64,000 bases of DNA from Chryseobacterium sp. ISL-80 (GCA_018613055.1 JAGGQZ010000020.1:186001-250000), one strand, 5' to 3'; counted from the stretch's first letter, positions 41,427 to 49,897 are shown. Program-made: numbers and translations. The notes: a model not told the origin generated them from the sequence alone.

Positions 41427-42173
41427 TTACTGAGATATTTTAAAGGCCTTGCTTAGACTATTCAGATACGGAACATCAGGAATGGATGTTGAATGATTCA
41501 GGAAAAAGGCATGATTGGGTTTAACACCAATTATAGACGGCTGCAAACCCATCATTTGCAGTTCCTTAACTAAGGAGATGAATGCCTCTACTCCCTCTAT
41601 GGTCAGTTCCCCTACACCATTTAAATCAAACAGAATCTCTTGATATCCACCTTCCTGTGATCGATTCAGCACTCGATCTTCATTCTGCCTGATCAATTTA
41701 TCATCTAAATTTCCAAAAAGCGGAACCAATGCTGAGGTCCTTGTTAATTTTATAAATGGACAAGAAAGGCTTTTTATTTCCATAAGTGATTTTTCTACCT
41801 GCTCTTTTTTTTCAAGCAGCTCCAAATCTGTTTCAGCCAGTCTGATCCTATGTTTCTCAACAATACTTTCCAATTCTGATAATCGATGATCTTTTTCTAT
41901 ACAAATGACATGGCCTCTATCTTCATGCCAATTTACACTAATATCAAACAAGGCATAAGGGGAAAATTTTGTTTTCATGATCAGTTCGCCTTCTGCCTTG
42001 ATTTCTTTGAGTTCCAAAAGGCTCTTAATCTTTCTATGGCTTTCCCAATCCACTAGTTCCAGAAATTTTTTCCCAACCGAAAAAACCTCTTCACTTGCAT
42101 CAGAATAGGCAAGAATATTGTGTTCGATATCTATTAAAAAATACGGTAATGGCAAATATTTAAGATCCGACAT
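41427..42173 (-). CDS. PAS-like plus STAS domain protein (RsbR-like)
   Basis: A 248-aa cytoplasmic protein. N-terminal PAS-like sensor (residues 1-95: LPLPYFLIDIEHNILAYSD), a coiled coil (about 100-138: RLAETDLELLEKKEQVEKSL) and a STAS domain (about 142-245: ALVPLFGNLDDKLI ... EILFDLNGVGELTIEGVEAF). STAS proteins of this design act as stressosome-like partners of switch kinases. The RsbR Thr phosphosites are not obviously conserved. It overlaps the B12-binding gene by 14 bp, so they are co-translated and probably act together. Confidence 0.82.
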   Translation of the reverse strand: MSDLKYLPLPYFLIDIEHNILAYSDASEEVFSVGKKFLELVDWESHRKIKSLLELKEIKAEGELIMKTKFSPYALFDISVNWHEDRGHVICIEKDHRLSELESIVEKHRIRLAETDLELLEKKEQVEKSLMEIKSLSCPFIKLTRTSALVPLFGNLDDKLIRQNEDRVLNRSQEGGYQEILFDLNGVGELTIEGVEAFISLVKELQMMGLQPSIIGVKPNHAFFLNHSTSIPDVPYLNSLSKAFKISQ

Positions 42174-42819
42174 TCATTTTCACTCCATGCTGATGGCTAA
42201 GCCATTTTTTCACGTCATCCATACTTTTATGGAAAAGGGTACGGTCTGACCCGTAGCGATGAAATTCATATTGATCCAGCAACCTGCCCCCAACAATTAC
42301 AACCGGCTGGCTTGGAAGTTTTTCCAATGCTTGGATATATGGGCTTAGATGTTCAGCATGGTACAGAATTGAAAAAGAGAGACATATAACATTTGCTTTC
42401 CATTCTTGTGCAGCTTTCATCACATATTCTAGCGGAAGATTGGGACCATGGAATTTTGTTTCCCAACCATACTCATTGAATAGCTGGCTGGCCATTTTCA
42501 GTCCGAGATAGTGCTGTTCATTTTCAACGCAAAGAAACATCGCTCTTTTCCCATTAGGAGAAATTTGCAGTGTTCTTCTTTTCTCCCAATTGTAACGAGC
42601 AAGCAGATAATCACAGGTTGCTGTCGCCAAATGCTCATCAGCAACAGTGATTTTGTTTGTTTCCCACATATAACCGATATGTCTCATTGCAGGGGTGATG
42701 ATTTTTTCATAGATATATAAACTTTCTTTTGATTCCTCGCACTCTTGTTCAATTAGTGCCCATGAATCATCCTGATTGCCCTCGAGCAAAAGCCGGGCTA
42801 ATTCGATTGCTTTTTCCAT
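42160..42819 (-). CDS. Cobalamin-binding (B12) sensor protein, CarH-like without DNA-binding domain
   Basis: A 219-aa protein with a B12-binding helical cap (ITPAMRHIGYMWETNKITVADEHLAT, carrying the W-x9-EH motif seen in CarH/LitR photoreceptors) and a B12 Rossmann domain with ENEQHYLGLKMAS (E/D-x-H-x2-G lower ligand) and ICLSFSILYHAEHL. CarH-type domains use adenosylcobalamin to sense light. Here there is no MerR DNA-binding part; output is likely through the overlapping PAS-STAS protein. ATG at 42819 was chosen because GAGGTG is 7 bases upstream. Confidence 0.85.
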   Translation of the reverse strand: MEKAIELARLLLEGNQDDSWALIEQECEESKESLYIYEKIITPAMRHIGYMWETNKITVADEHLATATCDYLLARYNWEKRRTLQISPNGKRAMFLCVENEQHYLGLKMASQLFNEYGWETKFHGPNLPLEYVMKAAQEWKANVICLSFSILYHAEHLSPYIQALEKLPSQPVVIVGGRLLDQYEFHRYGSDRTLFHKSMDDVKKWLSHQHGVKMNVGS

Positions 42820-42841
42820 TGGCACTCACCTCATCCTGGTG

Positions 42842-43195
42842 TTATTTCACACCCCTTAATGAATTAATCGCACTTTCAAGCATGTTGATAAATACTCCCT
42901 TATGATCTTCTTCTGTTTTTTCAAAAGCCGTCTTCAATCTCACAAAATTATCAACCAAATGTTCCGTCTTCATTCCTCTGGAGGTCAAAATCCCATTTAG
43001 CCAGTGTGCATAATCAATGAAATATTTGTCCTCATTCATATCTGCTGCAGTCTGCAGATATTTGATGTGATGTCCATTGTCTTCTCTGCACTTCTGGCGT
43101 CCCCTCTCTCCATATTTTTCAAGCAGAAAGGGGAAATCTTTGTATATGCCTTCAGTAACATCCTCAATGATCGACGATATAACAGCCTCATTCAT
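42842..43195 (-). CDS. Helical protein of unknown function in B12/STAS operon (117 aa)
   Basis: All-helical, acidic 117-residue protein with no signal or membrane part (VISSIIEDVTEGIYKDFPFL, DNGHHIKYLQTAADMNEDKY). His and Asp pairs (NGHHIKYL) could bind a cofactor, which is a guess. Its ATG overlaps the TGA of the preceding monooxygenase-like gene (ATGA) and it lies 22 bp ahead of the B12 gene, so it is part of the same transcript. No family recognised. Confidence 0.7.
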   Translation of the reverse strand: MNEAVISSIIEDVTEGIYKDFPFLLEKYGERGRQKCREDNGHHIKYLQTAADMNEDKYFIDYAHWLNGILTSRGMKTEHLVDNFVRLKTAFEKTEEDHKGVFINMLESAINSLRGVK

Positions 43196-43496
43196 TTTGC
43201 TACCACCTTATAACGGCCAACCGAGGGACGTATGGCTGCAAGTTCCTGGTCTGGATAATTTTTTTCCAGTTCATGAACCTTCTTGTATGCATCACTTGTG
43301 ATATATTTTATGTAATTTTCTTTTGTTTCCCATGATATTTGTACAGTCAATTCTGTTGGATTATTTTCGTTCTGGAGCAATTGGAAGGAAACGAACCCCT
43401 CATACTCATCTACCAATCTAGATCTTTTTTGATAGATGCAATCACTTCATCAACTTTATCCTCAGGAATAACCACTGTTGAATGAACGATATACAT
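43192..43496 (-). pseudogene. Antibiotic biosynthesis monooxygenase-like gene with frameshift in an A6 run
   Basis: Frame 1 starts at ATG 43496 (after AGGAGGAG) and reads 28 codons (MYIVHSTVVIPEDKVDEVIA) to a TAG at 43410. The family sequence continues in the next frame, with RSRLVDEYEGF and WETKENYIKYITSDAYKKVHE, ending at 43192. The join falls at a run of six A (43425-43430): one extra A restores a roughly 101-aa ABM-fold protein (heme-degrading or quinol monooxygenase type). Its TGA overlaps the next gene's ATG, implying the gene was recently intact. Sequencing error, recent decay or programmed slippage are all possible. Confidence 0.75.
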
Positions 43497-43662
43497 GTTC
43501 GATCTCCTCCTGTTCTTATCTGCAAACATAGTCCAATTATACATATCCTCTTACCGCCTATCAAATTATGCATTTTCCAAAATGCCCAACTGAAAAAACA
43601 CTTGTCATTTTTCTCCATTTAGACTATCATACTAAAAAGCTATTTAAAGGGAGATTTTGGTT

Positions 43663-44445
43663 ATGATCAGAAAACTTAATGAAAGAGATAACGAAATAGC
43701 AATGAAATTTTTAATGGAAGAAGCAGCACTCAACCTATTTATCATAGGTGATATTGAGGCATTCGGATACGAATCTGATTTCCAGGAACTATGGGGCTTC
43801 TTCGATGACGATGAGCTCTCGGCGGTATTGCTCAGATTCCATAATTCTTTCATTCCTTACACAAATAATGGTAGGCTTCCCGTTAAGGGATTCTCAGAAA
43901 TTATCAAGAATTACTCAGGAAAAATCTTTTTATCAGGAAAAAGTGAACTCGTTGAACAATTCGAGGGAATACCTGGAATAGATCTTGGTAAAAAGCAGAT
44001 TACCTATTTTGCGGAGTGCACAACGGATTCCTGCTTAGAAGAGACTGACTTTGATATTTTCACAGCAGGTCCTGAGGATGTGGATCGAATTATCGAGTTA
44101 AGAGCCAGTATTGAGGAGTTCTTTCCTAATCCGAATGCACGTGAAATTTTTTTACAGTCGCTGGAATCTGGCACTGGGAGAACTTACTATATTGAAATCG
44201 ATGGAAAAATGGCCGCTTCAGCATCAACTGCAGCGGAAAATTCACGATCAGCGATGATCGTTGGTGTTTGTACACATAAGGAATACAGGAGAAAAGGGCT
44301 TGCATCAGCTGTGATGCAAAAGCTTTTCAAAGATGTTATGGATGAAGGAAAGCTTCTATGCCTATTCTATGATAACCCTGAGGCTGGCAGGATTTATAAA
44401 CGGCTGGGCTTTACAGATATCGGCATGTGGACAATGTATAGATAA
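43663..44445 (+). CDS. GNAT-family N-acetyltransferase (two-domain)
   Basis: A 260-aa acetyltransferase. The C-terminal GNAT fold (about residue 125 on) shows AMIVGVCTHKEYRRKGLASAVMQKLF, the acetyl-CoA-binding motif A (Q/RxxGxG/A), and a late LCLFYDNPEAGRIYKRLGF. The N-terminal half is a diverged GNAT-like domain. Substrate unknown. Start ATG at 43663 preferred over a TTG two codons earlier because GGGAG is better spaced. Confidence 0.88.
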   Translation: MIRKLNERDNEIAMKFLMEEAALNLFIIGDIEAFGYESDFQELWGFFDDDELSAVLLRFHNSFIPYTNNGRLPVKGFSEIIKNYSGKIFLSGKSELVEQFEGIPGIDLGKKQITYFAECTTDSCLEETDFDIFTAGPEDVDRIIELRASIEEFFPNPNAREIFLQSLESGTGRTYYIEIDGKMAASASTAAENSRSAMIVGVCTHKEYRRKGLASAVMQKLFKDVMDEGKLLCLFYDNPEAGRIYKRLGFTDIGMWTMYR

Positions 44446-44449
44446 AAAT

Positions 44450-44482
44450 CAGGGCTGGATGCCGAACATCCAGCCCTGACTT
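44450..44482. terminator. Bidirectional terminator (GNAT / threonine aldolase)
   Basis: CAGGGCTGGATG / CATCCAGCCCTG, a 12-bp perfect stem between converging genes. Confidence 0.85.
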
Positions 44483-45507
44483 TAATTTCTGGCAACCTTG
44501 GCAATTGCTTCAATTGCTTTCTGGATTTGGTCCTCCGTTACATCGTAATGCGTAACAAAACGAACAAAGGTTGGACCAAAAGTTCCTGATATCACTCCTT
44601 CTGATCGCAATTTCTCAACAAAAGCTTCAGAGGTGATATTTAAATCTGTAACATCGGCAACTACAATATTTGTTTCCGGCTGCCTCGCAAGTTTCATTCC
44701 CGGAATCGATTCGATTCCTTCTGCGAGAACCCTGGCATTCCACTGATCTTCTCCAAGCCGGTCTTTCATTTTCGTCAAAGCGATTAAACCCGGCGCAGCG
44801 ATGATACCGGCCTGTCTCATCCCTCCACCTAATCGTTTTCTCCATTTTCTTGCTGTTTTAATAAATTCGGAACTTCCGGCAATGATGGAACCCACCGGGG
44901 CCCCTAATCCCTTTGAAAGACATATTTGAACGGTATCGGTGTGTTTAGCAAATTCCTTTACATCGACTCCAGCTGCTGCTGCAGCATTGAACAATCTGGC
45001 GCCATCGAGATGAACAGGCACGTTATTCGCTCTCGCTACATTGTAAATGGCTTCCATGTTTTCAACTGGGATTACTGCTCCTCCAGCCCTATTATGGGTA
45101 TTTTCGAGGCAAATCAATCCTGTTTCCGGATAATGGATATCTTCTGTACGGATGGCACTTAGAACATCTTTAGGATCCATAGCCCCTTTTTTACCCTTGA
45201 TGGTCCTCGTCTGGACTCCGGCAAGTGCAGCTACTGCACCTGATTCATAATAAAAAATATGCGATTCTTCTTCAAGCAGCAATTCCTGACCCGGACGGCA
45301 ATGCGAAAGCACGGCAATTTGATTTCCCTGTGTACCACTTGTAACAAATAATGCCTTTTCTTTTCCAAGTATTTCAGCAGCAATTTCTTCTAATTCATTT
45401 ACTGTGGGATCTTCCTGATATACATCATCACCCACTTCTGCAGAATACATTGCCCTGCGCATTTCATCAGTCGGTTTTGTAACGGTATCACTTCTTAAAT
45501 CGATCAT
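44482..45507 (-). CDS. ltaE: Low-specificity L-threonine aldolase
   Basis: A 341-aa PLP enzyme that splits L-threonine and L-allo-threonine to glycine and acetaldehyde. Typical opening IDLRSDTVTKPTDEMRRAMY, GTQGNQIAV, the histidine stack in EESHIFYYESG, and the PLP-lysine in VQICLSKGLGAPVGS (Lys near residue 198). Length is right for LtaE/GLY1. ATG follows GAGGGG. Single gene. Confidence 0.94.
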   Translation of the reverse strand: MIDLRSDTVTKPTDEMRRAMYSAEVGDDVYQEDPTVNELEEIAAEILGKEKALFVTSGTQGNQIAVLSHCRPGQELLLEEESHIFYYESGAVAALAGVQTRTIKGKKGAMDPKDVLSAIRTEDIHYPETGLICLENTHNRAGGAVIPVENMEAIYNVARANNVPVHLDGARLFNAAAAAGVDVKEFAKHTDTVQICLSKGLGAPVGSIIAGSSEFIKTARKWRKRLGGGMRQAGIIAAPGLIALTKMKDRLGEDQWNARVLAEGIESIPGMKLARQPETNIVVADVTDLNITSEAFVEKLRSEGVISGTFGPTFVRFVTHYDVTEDQIQKAIEAIAKVARN

Positions 45508-45581
45508 TCCTTACCCCTCATTTCTATGTAAAGTTTTCTAATATCTTTTATTTTAACAACCTAACCTGCAAAAAACTAACA

Positions 45582-45607
45582 GTTTCTTTTCATCTGCCTT
45601 CGGGTAA
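45582..45607 (+). promoter_or_regulatory. Candidate SigB promoter upstream of CBS gene
   Basis: GTTTCT, 14-base spacer, GGGTAA, close to the SigB consensus GTTTAA-N13-15-GGGTAT. About 150 bp before the CBS-domain start, so a long leader would be needed. Confidence 0.35.
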
Positions 45608-45757
45608 CTCCTTAACAAAGGCTGATTCTTCTAAAAAGGTAGTTTCGATATTAATTAACAGACTTTGGGCTTCTCGTCGCCGGATATTATTTATATAAGA
45701 GAGCTACAAGGTTAAAATAGAGCCTTTATACATTCAACAAGGAGGAAGATTATTGTT

Positions 45758-46183
45758 ATGAATATTGAAAAAGTAATGACAAGAGATGTAGAATATTGCA
45801 GACCTGATACACCGATTCATCAGGTAGCAGCAAAAATGAAAGAACTGGATGTTGGAGTCATGCCAATTTGTGAGGGTGACCAATTAACAGGCCTGGCAAC
45901 TGACAGAGATATTGTTTTAAAAGCTGTAGCTGAAAACACTTCAATGGATTCCCCGATTTCTGATGTAATGACAACTGATCCTGTCAGAGGGACCGTCCAT
46001 ATGTCAGCAGAGGAAGCAGCAGATTTGATGGCAGATGTTCAAATACGCAGACTGCCTATCGTAGAAAATGGAAAGATGATCGGAATTGTATCATTAGGAG
46101 ATCTTGCAGTTACAGATAATCTCGAGGATGATGCAGTAAATGCCTTGGAGGATATCTCGACTCCTTCAGAGCCTGAAAAATAA
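45758..46183 (+). CDS. CBS-pair domain protein (YhcV-like)
   Basis: A 141-aa cytoplasmic protein of two CBS motifs (residues about 7-60 and 75-125) with landmarks VMTRDVEYCRPDTPI, ATDRDIVLKAVAE, VMTTDPVRGT and IVSLGDLAV. CBS pairs bind adenine nucleotides and sense energy state. Length matches B. subtilis YhcV (140), which is SigB/stress-linked. ATG follows AAGGAGG. A SigB-like promoter may lie upstream. Confidence 0.9.
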   Translation: MNIEKVMTRDVEYCRPDTPIHQVAAKMKELDVGVMPICEGDQLTGLATDRDIVLKAVAENTSMDSPISDVMTTDPVRGTVHMSAEEAADLMADVQIRRLPIVENGKMIGIVSLGDLAVTDNLEDDAVNALEDISTPSEPEK

Positions 46184-46191
46184 AACAATTC

Positions 46192-46221
46192 AAAAACCCC
46201 GTCATACAACGGGGTTTTTTT
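46192..46221. terminator. Bidirectional terminator (CBS / STAS genes)
   Basis: AAAACCCCGT / ACGGGGTTTT hairpin with T7, between converging genes and overlapping the STAS stop codon. Confidence 0.85.
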
Positions 46222-46684
46222 CGTCTGATATTTGTCTGAATTCCAGCCCTTTTTCCTTCATTAAATGAGATAATGCAGATTGAAAATTTGCGAAGGTTTG
46301 CGCTTCCAATCGAATACCATCGAGTACCATTTTCTTGACGAGCCCCGGATTAAGTCCAACAAATAAAGTCCTTACACCCATCAAAGACATAGATGAAGCC
46401 ATTTCATGAAGCTCTCGCCCAATCTCTTCGAGGCATAGGTCAGCAACGCTTTCTCCACTGATATCTGTCAAATCAATGATTGCTGTTTCAATATCTTTAT
46501 TGTGAATAAAGTCAAGCAGCTTTACACGTATTTTATCGAACCGCTCTGCTCGAATTAATCCTGTTAATGGTACTAGGATGGTTTGAGGTACGATCGAAGG
46601 GATAATTGGCGCGGACATTTCAGAAATAATTGTTTCATACTCTCGAATTTTTTCTTCGAGTTCTTTCAGCCTATTCGTTTCCAA
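46202..46684 (-). CDS. STAS-domain protein with N-terminal coiled coil (RsbR-like)
   Basis: A 160-aa protein: a short coiled coil (residues 4-24: RLKELEEKIREYETII) and one STAS domain (IVPQTILVPLTGLIRAERFD ... AIIDLTDISGESVADLCL). No sensory N-terminal domain, so it is a cut-down RsbR-type protein. Start is TTG with GGGGG upstream. It could join stressosomes formed by RsbS and RsbRD in this genome. Confidence 0.8.
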   Translation of the reverse strand: METNRLKELEEKIREYETIISEMSAPIIPSIVPQTILVPLTGLIRAERFDKIRVKLLDFIHNKDIETAIIDLTDISGESVADLCLEEIGRELHEMASSMSLMGVRTLFVGLNPGLVKKMVLDGIRLEAQTFANFQSALSHLMKEKGLEFRQISDEKNPVV

Positions 46685-46799
46685 GCTGTACTAAACCCCC
46701 TAAAAAGCGCAGTAATCTCTGTTTATCTACCTTTCTATCATACATTTATACCTCCGCTTTGTATAGCCAAAAACCCCTTCCCTGGAAAAAGCTGAATAT

Positions 46800-46937
46800 T
46801 CAATGGATCACATTGATTAATTGCATGATATCTTCATAAATCTGCTCTTGATATTCATCATCACAGCATCTTTTATAGTCATCGATCAATCGTCCAAGTT
46901 CTTTTAAAAAGATTAATTTTTCTTCATCGTTTATCAT
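46800..46937 (-). CDS. Small acidic helical protein, unknown (45 aa)
   Basis: A 45-codon ORF with AAGGAG 9 bases before ATG. Product MINDEEKLIFLKELGRLIDD ... EQIYEDIMQLINVIH is acidic, helical and has a Cys-Cys pair (DYKRCCDDE). No family recognised. It lies between the STAS gene and a membrane-protein gene, without a clear terminator of its own. Confidence 0.55.
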   Translation of the reverse strand: MINDEEKLIFLKELGRLIDDYKRCCDDEYQEQIYEDIMQLINVIH

Positions 46938-47090
46938 GGCAAAGTTCTCCTTAACAGGACAAAAGTCATGTGTGGTTAAAAGTTAACACAAATATTTCCA
47001 GAACACAACGGAAATTTTCCAATGTACATTATTATATTTTGTAAATCTGGAGAAACTATACCTAATGAAACTGAATTTAAAGGAGCAGAT

Positions 47091-47543
47091 ATGTTACATA
47101 ATATATTCAGGTTAAGTATGGTTTTAGTATCCTGGTCAACTTTGTTGCTTTATCCCAAAAAGGAATTCAAACGTTTTTTGCCAGTTACTGTATTCGTCAC
47201 AGGCCTGGTATCTATTTTGTTGATTTTATCTAGTCCATATAGATTATGGAGAGTATCAGGAGGGTTGAAGTCAAAAATCTTCAATGATTTAAGCTTTACT
47301 CTCGGTCCATTCTTTGTTGCTAATCTCTGGGTGTTCCGACTCGCCTACGGCACCATCTGGCAATACCTAGGCATTAATCTCGTGATCGATTATTTATTAG
47401 CATACCCAGTTAGCAGTCTCTTTAAGAAGATGAATATTTACCAATTGGACAGGCTGAAGCCTTTATATTTTTTCAGCATTATTTATTCCTTTGCAATCCT
47501 GGCATATGGCTTCCAATATTTTTTTAGAGGCGGCAGGCGTTAA
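47091..47543 (+). CDS. Integral membrane protein, possibly CBO0543-related (150 aa)
   Basis: Five predicted helices and a basic first loop YPKKEFKRFLPVTVFV that recalls the W-R-F-Y/L-P pattern of the products at 11319 and 26648. The link is weak. ATG at 47091 was chosen because AAAGGAG lies 7 bases upstream; the longer open frame has no ribosome site. Function unknown. Followed by an intrinsic terminator. Confidence 0.7.
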   Translation: MLHNIFRLSMVLVSWSTLLLYPKKEFKRFLPVTVFVTGLVSILLILSSPYRLWRVSGGLKSKIFNDLSFTLGPFFVANLWVFRLAYGTIWQYLGINLVIDYLLAYPVSSLFKKMNIYQLDRLKPLYFFSIIYSFAILAYGFQYFFRGGRR

Positions 47544-47551
47544 TGTAAAAA

Positions 47552-47585
47552 ACCTTCCATCACGAAAAATGGAAGGTCTTTTTTT
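47552..47585 (+). terminator. Terminator of membrane-protein gene
   Basis: ACCTTCCAT / ATGGAAGGT stem with an 8-base A-rich loop and T7. Confidence 0.85.
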
Positions 47586-47774
47586 AAGGCTCTTTTCTCA
47601 AACTTTGTTGCTATTGGCTACAAAATAGGATTGAATTACCTAAGATTTTTCACACAATTCATGACTATTATGAAAAAAGAGCTTGCAAACTTAGTACCGA
47701 CATACAAAATGGCTATTATCAGGTTAAAATCGGCTTTAGGATTTTAACAACAATCTTTACGAAAACAGCCTTTT

Positions 47775-48380
47775 TTAATTTTCTGTGGTTATATTCTCCA
47801 TGACCAGCTCGACCCCTTCGACATTTTCAACAAAATCAATGACTGGGTCGATTTCATTCCGGAGTTTCGGAGTCAATGGTAACTCAATAGTTTCGTTCCC
47901 GTATGTAAAAACTAATTTCTCGGGCGTTAGAGACCCCCCATCATTTTTGTTTATTTGCTTCATGGCGGTTATGTCATTCCATGAATAAAAGCTTTTGTCC
48001 AGCTTCCAAAGCTCGTCATAATGCAATCCAGTCTTATCGATATAATAATAATTGTCAAGACTCAGGTAGCTGCCTGAAACCATTACGAACAATGTGATAA
48101 ATGAGGCAATCAAGACATTCACATTCCTCTTCCTCGATTCATTTGTCCTGAAAAGATAGATAGCGATTATGATCAGAAAAATTGGAATGACCAATAGTAC
48201 GGTTACCATTGTTACATAGGATGACATCGGGCTGTCAAAAAACCAGTGTGACCTATCCAGATAAATTGATTGGTGTACGAAAGAAACGATAAAGATTCCA
48301 ATTGGTACAGATGCGAAGAGCAGGATTACTGCGGCTGTAATCAATAAACTCCCTGCACGATCAGCATTATGTGCGCTCAA
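47775..48380 (-). CDS. Membrane protein of unknown function, PH-like C-terminus
   Basis: About 201 aa. Three helices (AGSLLITAAVILLFASVPIG, TMVTVLLVIPIFLIIIAIYL and LIASFITLFVMVSGSYL) are followed by an external or cytoplasmic domain (YYYIDKTGLHYDELWKLDKS ... WNDITAMKQI) with the look of a bacterial PH-like domain. TTG at 48380 with AAGGGG is preferred; a TTG 16 codons upstream has a weaker site. No family assigned. Confidence 0.65.
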   Translation of the reverse strand: MSAHNADRAGSLLITAAVILLFASVPIGIFIVSFVHQSIYLDRSHWFFDSPMSSYVTMVTVLLVIPIFLIIIAIYLFRTNESRKRNVNVLIASFITLFVMVSGSYLSLDNYYYIDKTGLHYDELWKLDKSFYSWNDITAMKQINKNDGGSLTPEKLVFTYGNETIELPLTPKLRNEIDPVIDFVENVEGVELVMENITTEN

Positions 48381-48676
48381 ATCATTGTTCCCCTTTTCTA
48401 ATTCTATATCTCCATAATATATATTCAATATAAGTAAAAAATTTCCTTCTTCAAAACAAATATTTATTTACTATTTTTTCTAGAAACTAACTATTTACAA
48501 AGCGGCAAGTAAAGTGGAGGTTTGAATCTACCTCTACGGAAACAAGACCTGTATACCAGCCCCTCTATTTTTTTCTATCGGTAATATATCAACTAAAGGA
48601 AGGTGTTCCAAGATAGCTGCTGGATATTAATGGCACTCCCTCCCCAACTCCTCTTGAAGGCATCTGTAGCACCCGT
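48381..48676. other. Intergenic stretch, nothing supported
   Basis: AT-rich, with no ORF carrying a ribosome site and no strong hairpin. The next feature is the terminator at 48677. Confidence 0.45.
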
Positions 48677-48711
48677 AAAAAAACCAAGCCAGAAATATTG
48701 CCGGCTTGGTT
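48677..48711 (-). terminator. Terminator of 49-aa gene
   Basis: AACCAAGCC / GGCTTGGTT stem with T7 on the minus strand. Confidence 0.85.
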
Positions 48712-48719
48712 GCTTCGTT

Positions 48720-48869
48720 TTATTTTCTTAAATTTTCCTGATCCTTTAATCTGTTTTGCTGGTCAGGAACTCTGCCTTGATCTTTGAACTCATCAATCTT
48801 TTTTCCTTCTCCTAATTTCTCACGTTCATATTCCACAAGGCTCTGCTGATTACTTTTCGAATTTTCCAT
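48720..48869 (-). CDS. Small hydrophilic protein, unknown (49 aa)
   Basis: A 49-codon ORF with GGAGGG 7 bases before the ATG and a strong terminator 8 bp after its stop. The product is very hydrophilic (ENSKSNQQSLVEYEREKLGE, DQGRVPDQQNRLKDQENLRK), rich in Gln, Lys and Glu, without hydrophobic core, as seen in small spore or stress proteins. No family identified. Confidence 0.62.
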   Translation of the reverse strand: MENSKSNQQSLVEYEREKLGEGKKIDEFKDQGRVPDQQNRLKDQENLRK

Positions 48870-49048
48870 AGCATTTCCCTCCTTGTTTTTGTTATTATTC
48901 TATTCCCTTTTAAAGCAGGAACAAACACCGCTTTTTGTCATCCAGCAGAGGCATTAAAATTTTACTTCCATCATTTTAAAGGCTTTATAAAATTTAATAA
49001 CATAATGAGTTTTTTAAGGGGTTTCTATATATACCATGTAATCACTAT

Positions 49049-49074
49049 GTTTACTTAAGCGGTTTAGATGGTAA
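49049..49074 (+). promoter_or_regulatory. Candidate SigB promoter of BA3454-like gene
   Basis: GTTTAC, 14-base spacer, TGGTAA, about 60 bp before the start codon. Each hexamer is close to the SigB consensus; weak on its own. Confidence 0.25.
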
Positions 49075-49133
49075 TTTAAATAGCACGGAGGGAATCCTTC
49101 AATTTGCACTACATTTAGAAAGGAAAATGTTTT

Positions 49134-49268
49134 ATGAGACAAATTACAGTTACTGTAGATTTTAAGGGGAAAAATTATTTAACCAATGTTATTGCTGATC
49201 ATGATACATCAGAAGAAGAAATCATGGAGACGGCAAGAAAGCAAATTAAAGAACAGTGGTTATTTTAA
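49134..49268 (+). CDS. BA3454-type small stress protein (44 aa)
   Basis: A 44-codon gene with AAAGGAA upstream. The product (MRQITVTVDFKGKNYLTNVI ... ARKQIKEQWLF) fits my memory of the BA3454 family of short Bacillus stress-response proteins: a beta hairpin with FKGKNY followed by the SEEEI helix. Role unknown. Single gene ended by a bidirectional terminator about 70 bp on. Confidence 0.7.
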   Translation: MRQITVTVDFKGKNYLTNVIADHDTSEEEIMETARKQIKEQWLF

Positions 49269-49335
49269 ATTCGAAAAATATTTAAACAAGTCAGCAGCTT
49301 TTTTTGATTGGTTTTAAATTGATTTATACAACCCT

Positions 49336-49376
49336 AAAAAAGGAGGTTCAGTTTACAAGGGCTGAACCTCCTTTTC
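49336..49376. terminator. Terminator after BA3454-like gene
   Basis: AAGGAGGTTCAG / CTGAACCTCCTT, a 12-bp stem with a 10-base loop, T4CTT on the plus strand. Confidence 0.8.
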
Positions 49377-49498
49377 TTAATGGCCATTTTGGTGATATTA
49401 ACTTTTTCATTTTCCATAAGAAGGGGATGTACAAAAGGAGATTGGCATAGAAATATACCATTGTGGAAAAAGGGGTTTAAAATTTGAAACAGGAAAAT

Positions 49499-49885
49499 TT
49501 ACTCTTCATACAGTTCAATAGGTAATCCATCGGGATCCGCAAAGAATGTAAATCGTTTTCCAGTCAGAGGGTCGATCCTTATTTTCTCCACTTTCAACCC
49601 CTGATTTGCAAGATAATCAACATGTGCGGAAAGGTTCTTAACGGAAAAAGCCAGATGCCTGAGGCCTGCTGCTTCTGGATAGCTGGCCCGCGCTGGAACT
49701 TCTGGGAAGGAGAACAATTCAATCTGGAAACCGTCTCCTACACTTAAATCCAATTTATATGACTTCCTTTCTTCCCTATATACTTCCGAAATGACCTTAA
49801 AGCCAAGAACCATTGTATAAAACTCCTTGGACTTTTCATAATCAGCACAAATAATGGCGACGTGATGAATTTTCTCTAACTTCAT
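49499..49885 (-). CDS. VOC-family protein (GloA2/YwbC-like)
   Basis: A 128-aa glyoxalase-fold protein. HHVAIICADYEKSKEFYTMV, LRHLAFSVKNL and LPIELYEE carry the likely metal ligands (His, His, Glu). It resembles the lactoylglutathione-lyase-like group in Bacilli; the true substrate is unknown. It lies 12 bp after rsbT, in the place where many genomes have rsbU, so it may be transcribed with rsbS-rsbT. Confidence 0.88.
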   Translation of the reverse strand: MKLEKIHHVAIICADYEKSKEFYTMVLGFKVISEVYREERKSYKLDLSVGDGFQIELFSFPEVPARASYPEAAGLRHLAFSVKNLSAHVDYLANQGLKVEKIRIDPLTGKRFTFFADPDGLPIELYEE

Positions 49886-49897
49886 CGAGATCTCCTT

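Noticed and set aside
43192-43496. Programmed -1 frameshift in the ABM gene
   Set aside because: The run is CAAAAAAG with the zero frame AAA-AAA-GAT; the P-site tRNA would have to re-pair on CAA, and no stimulatory structure was found. Kept as possible but not claimed.
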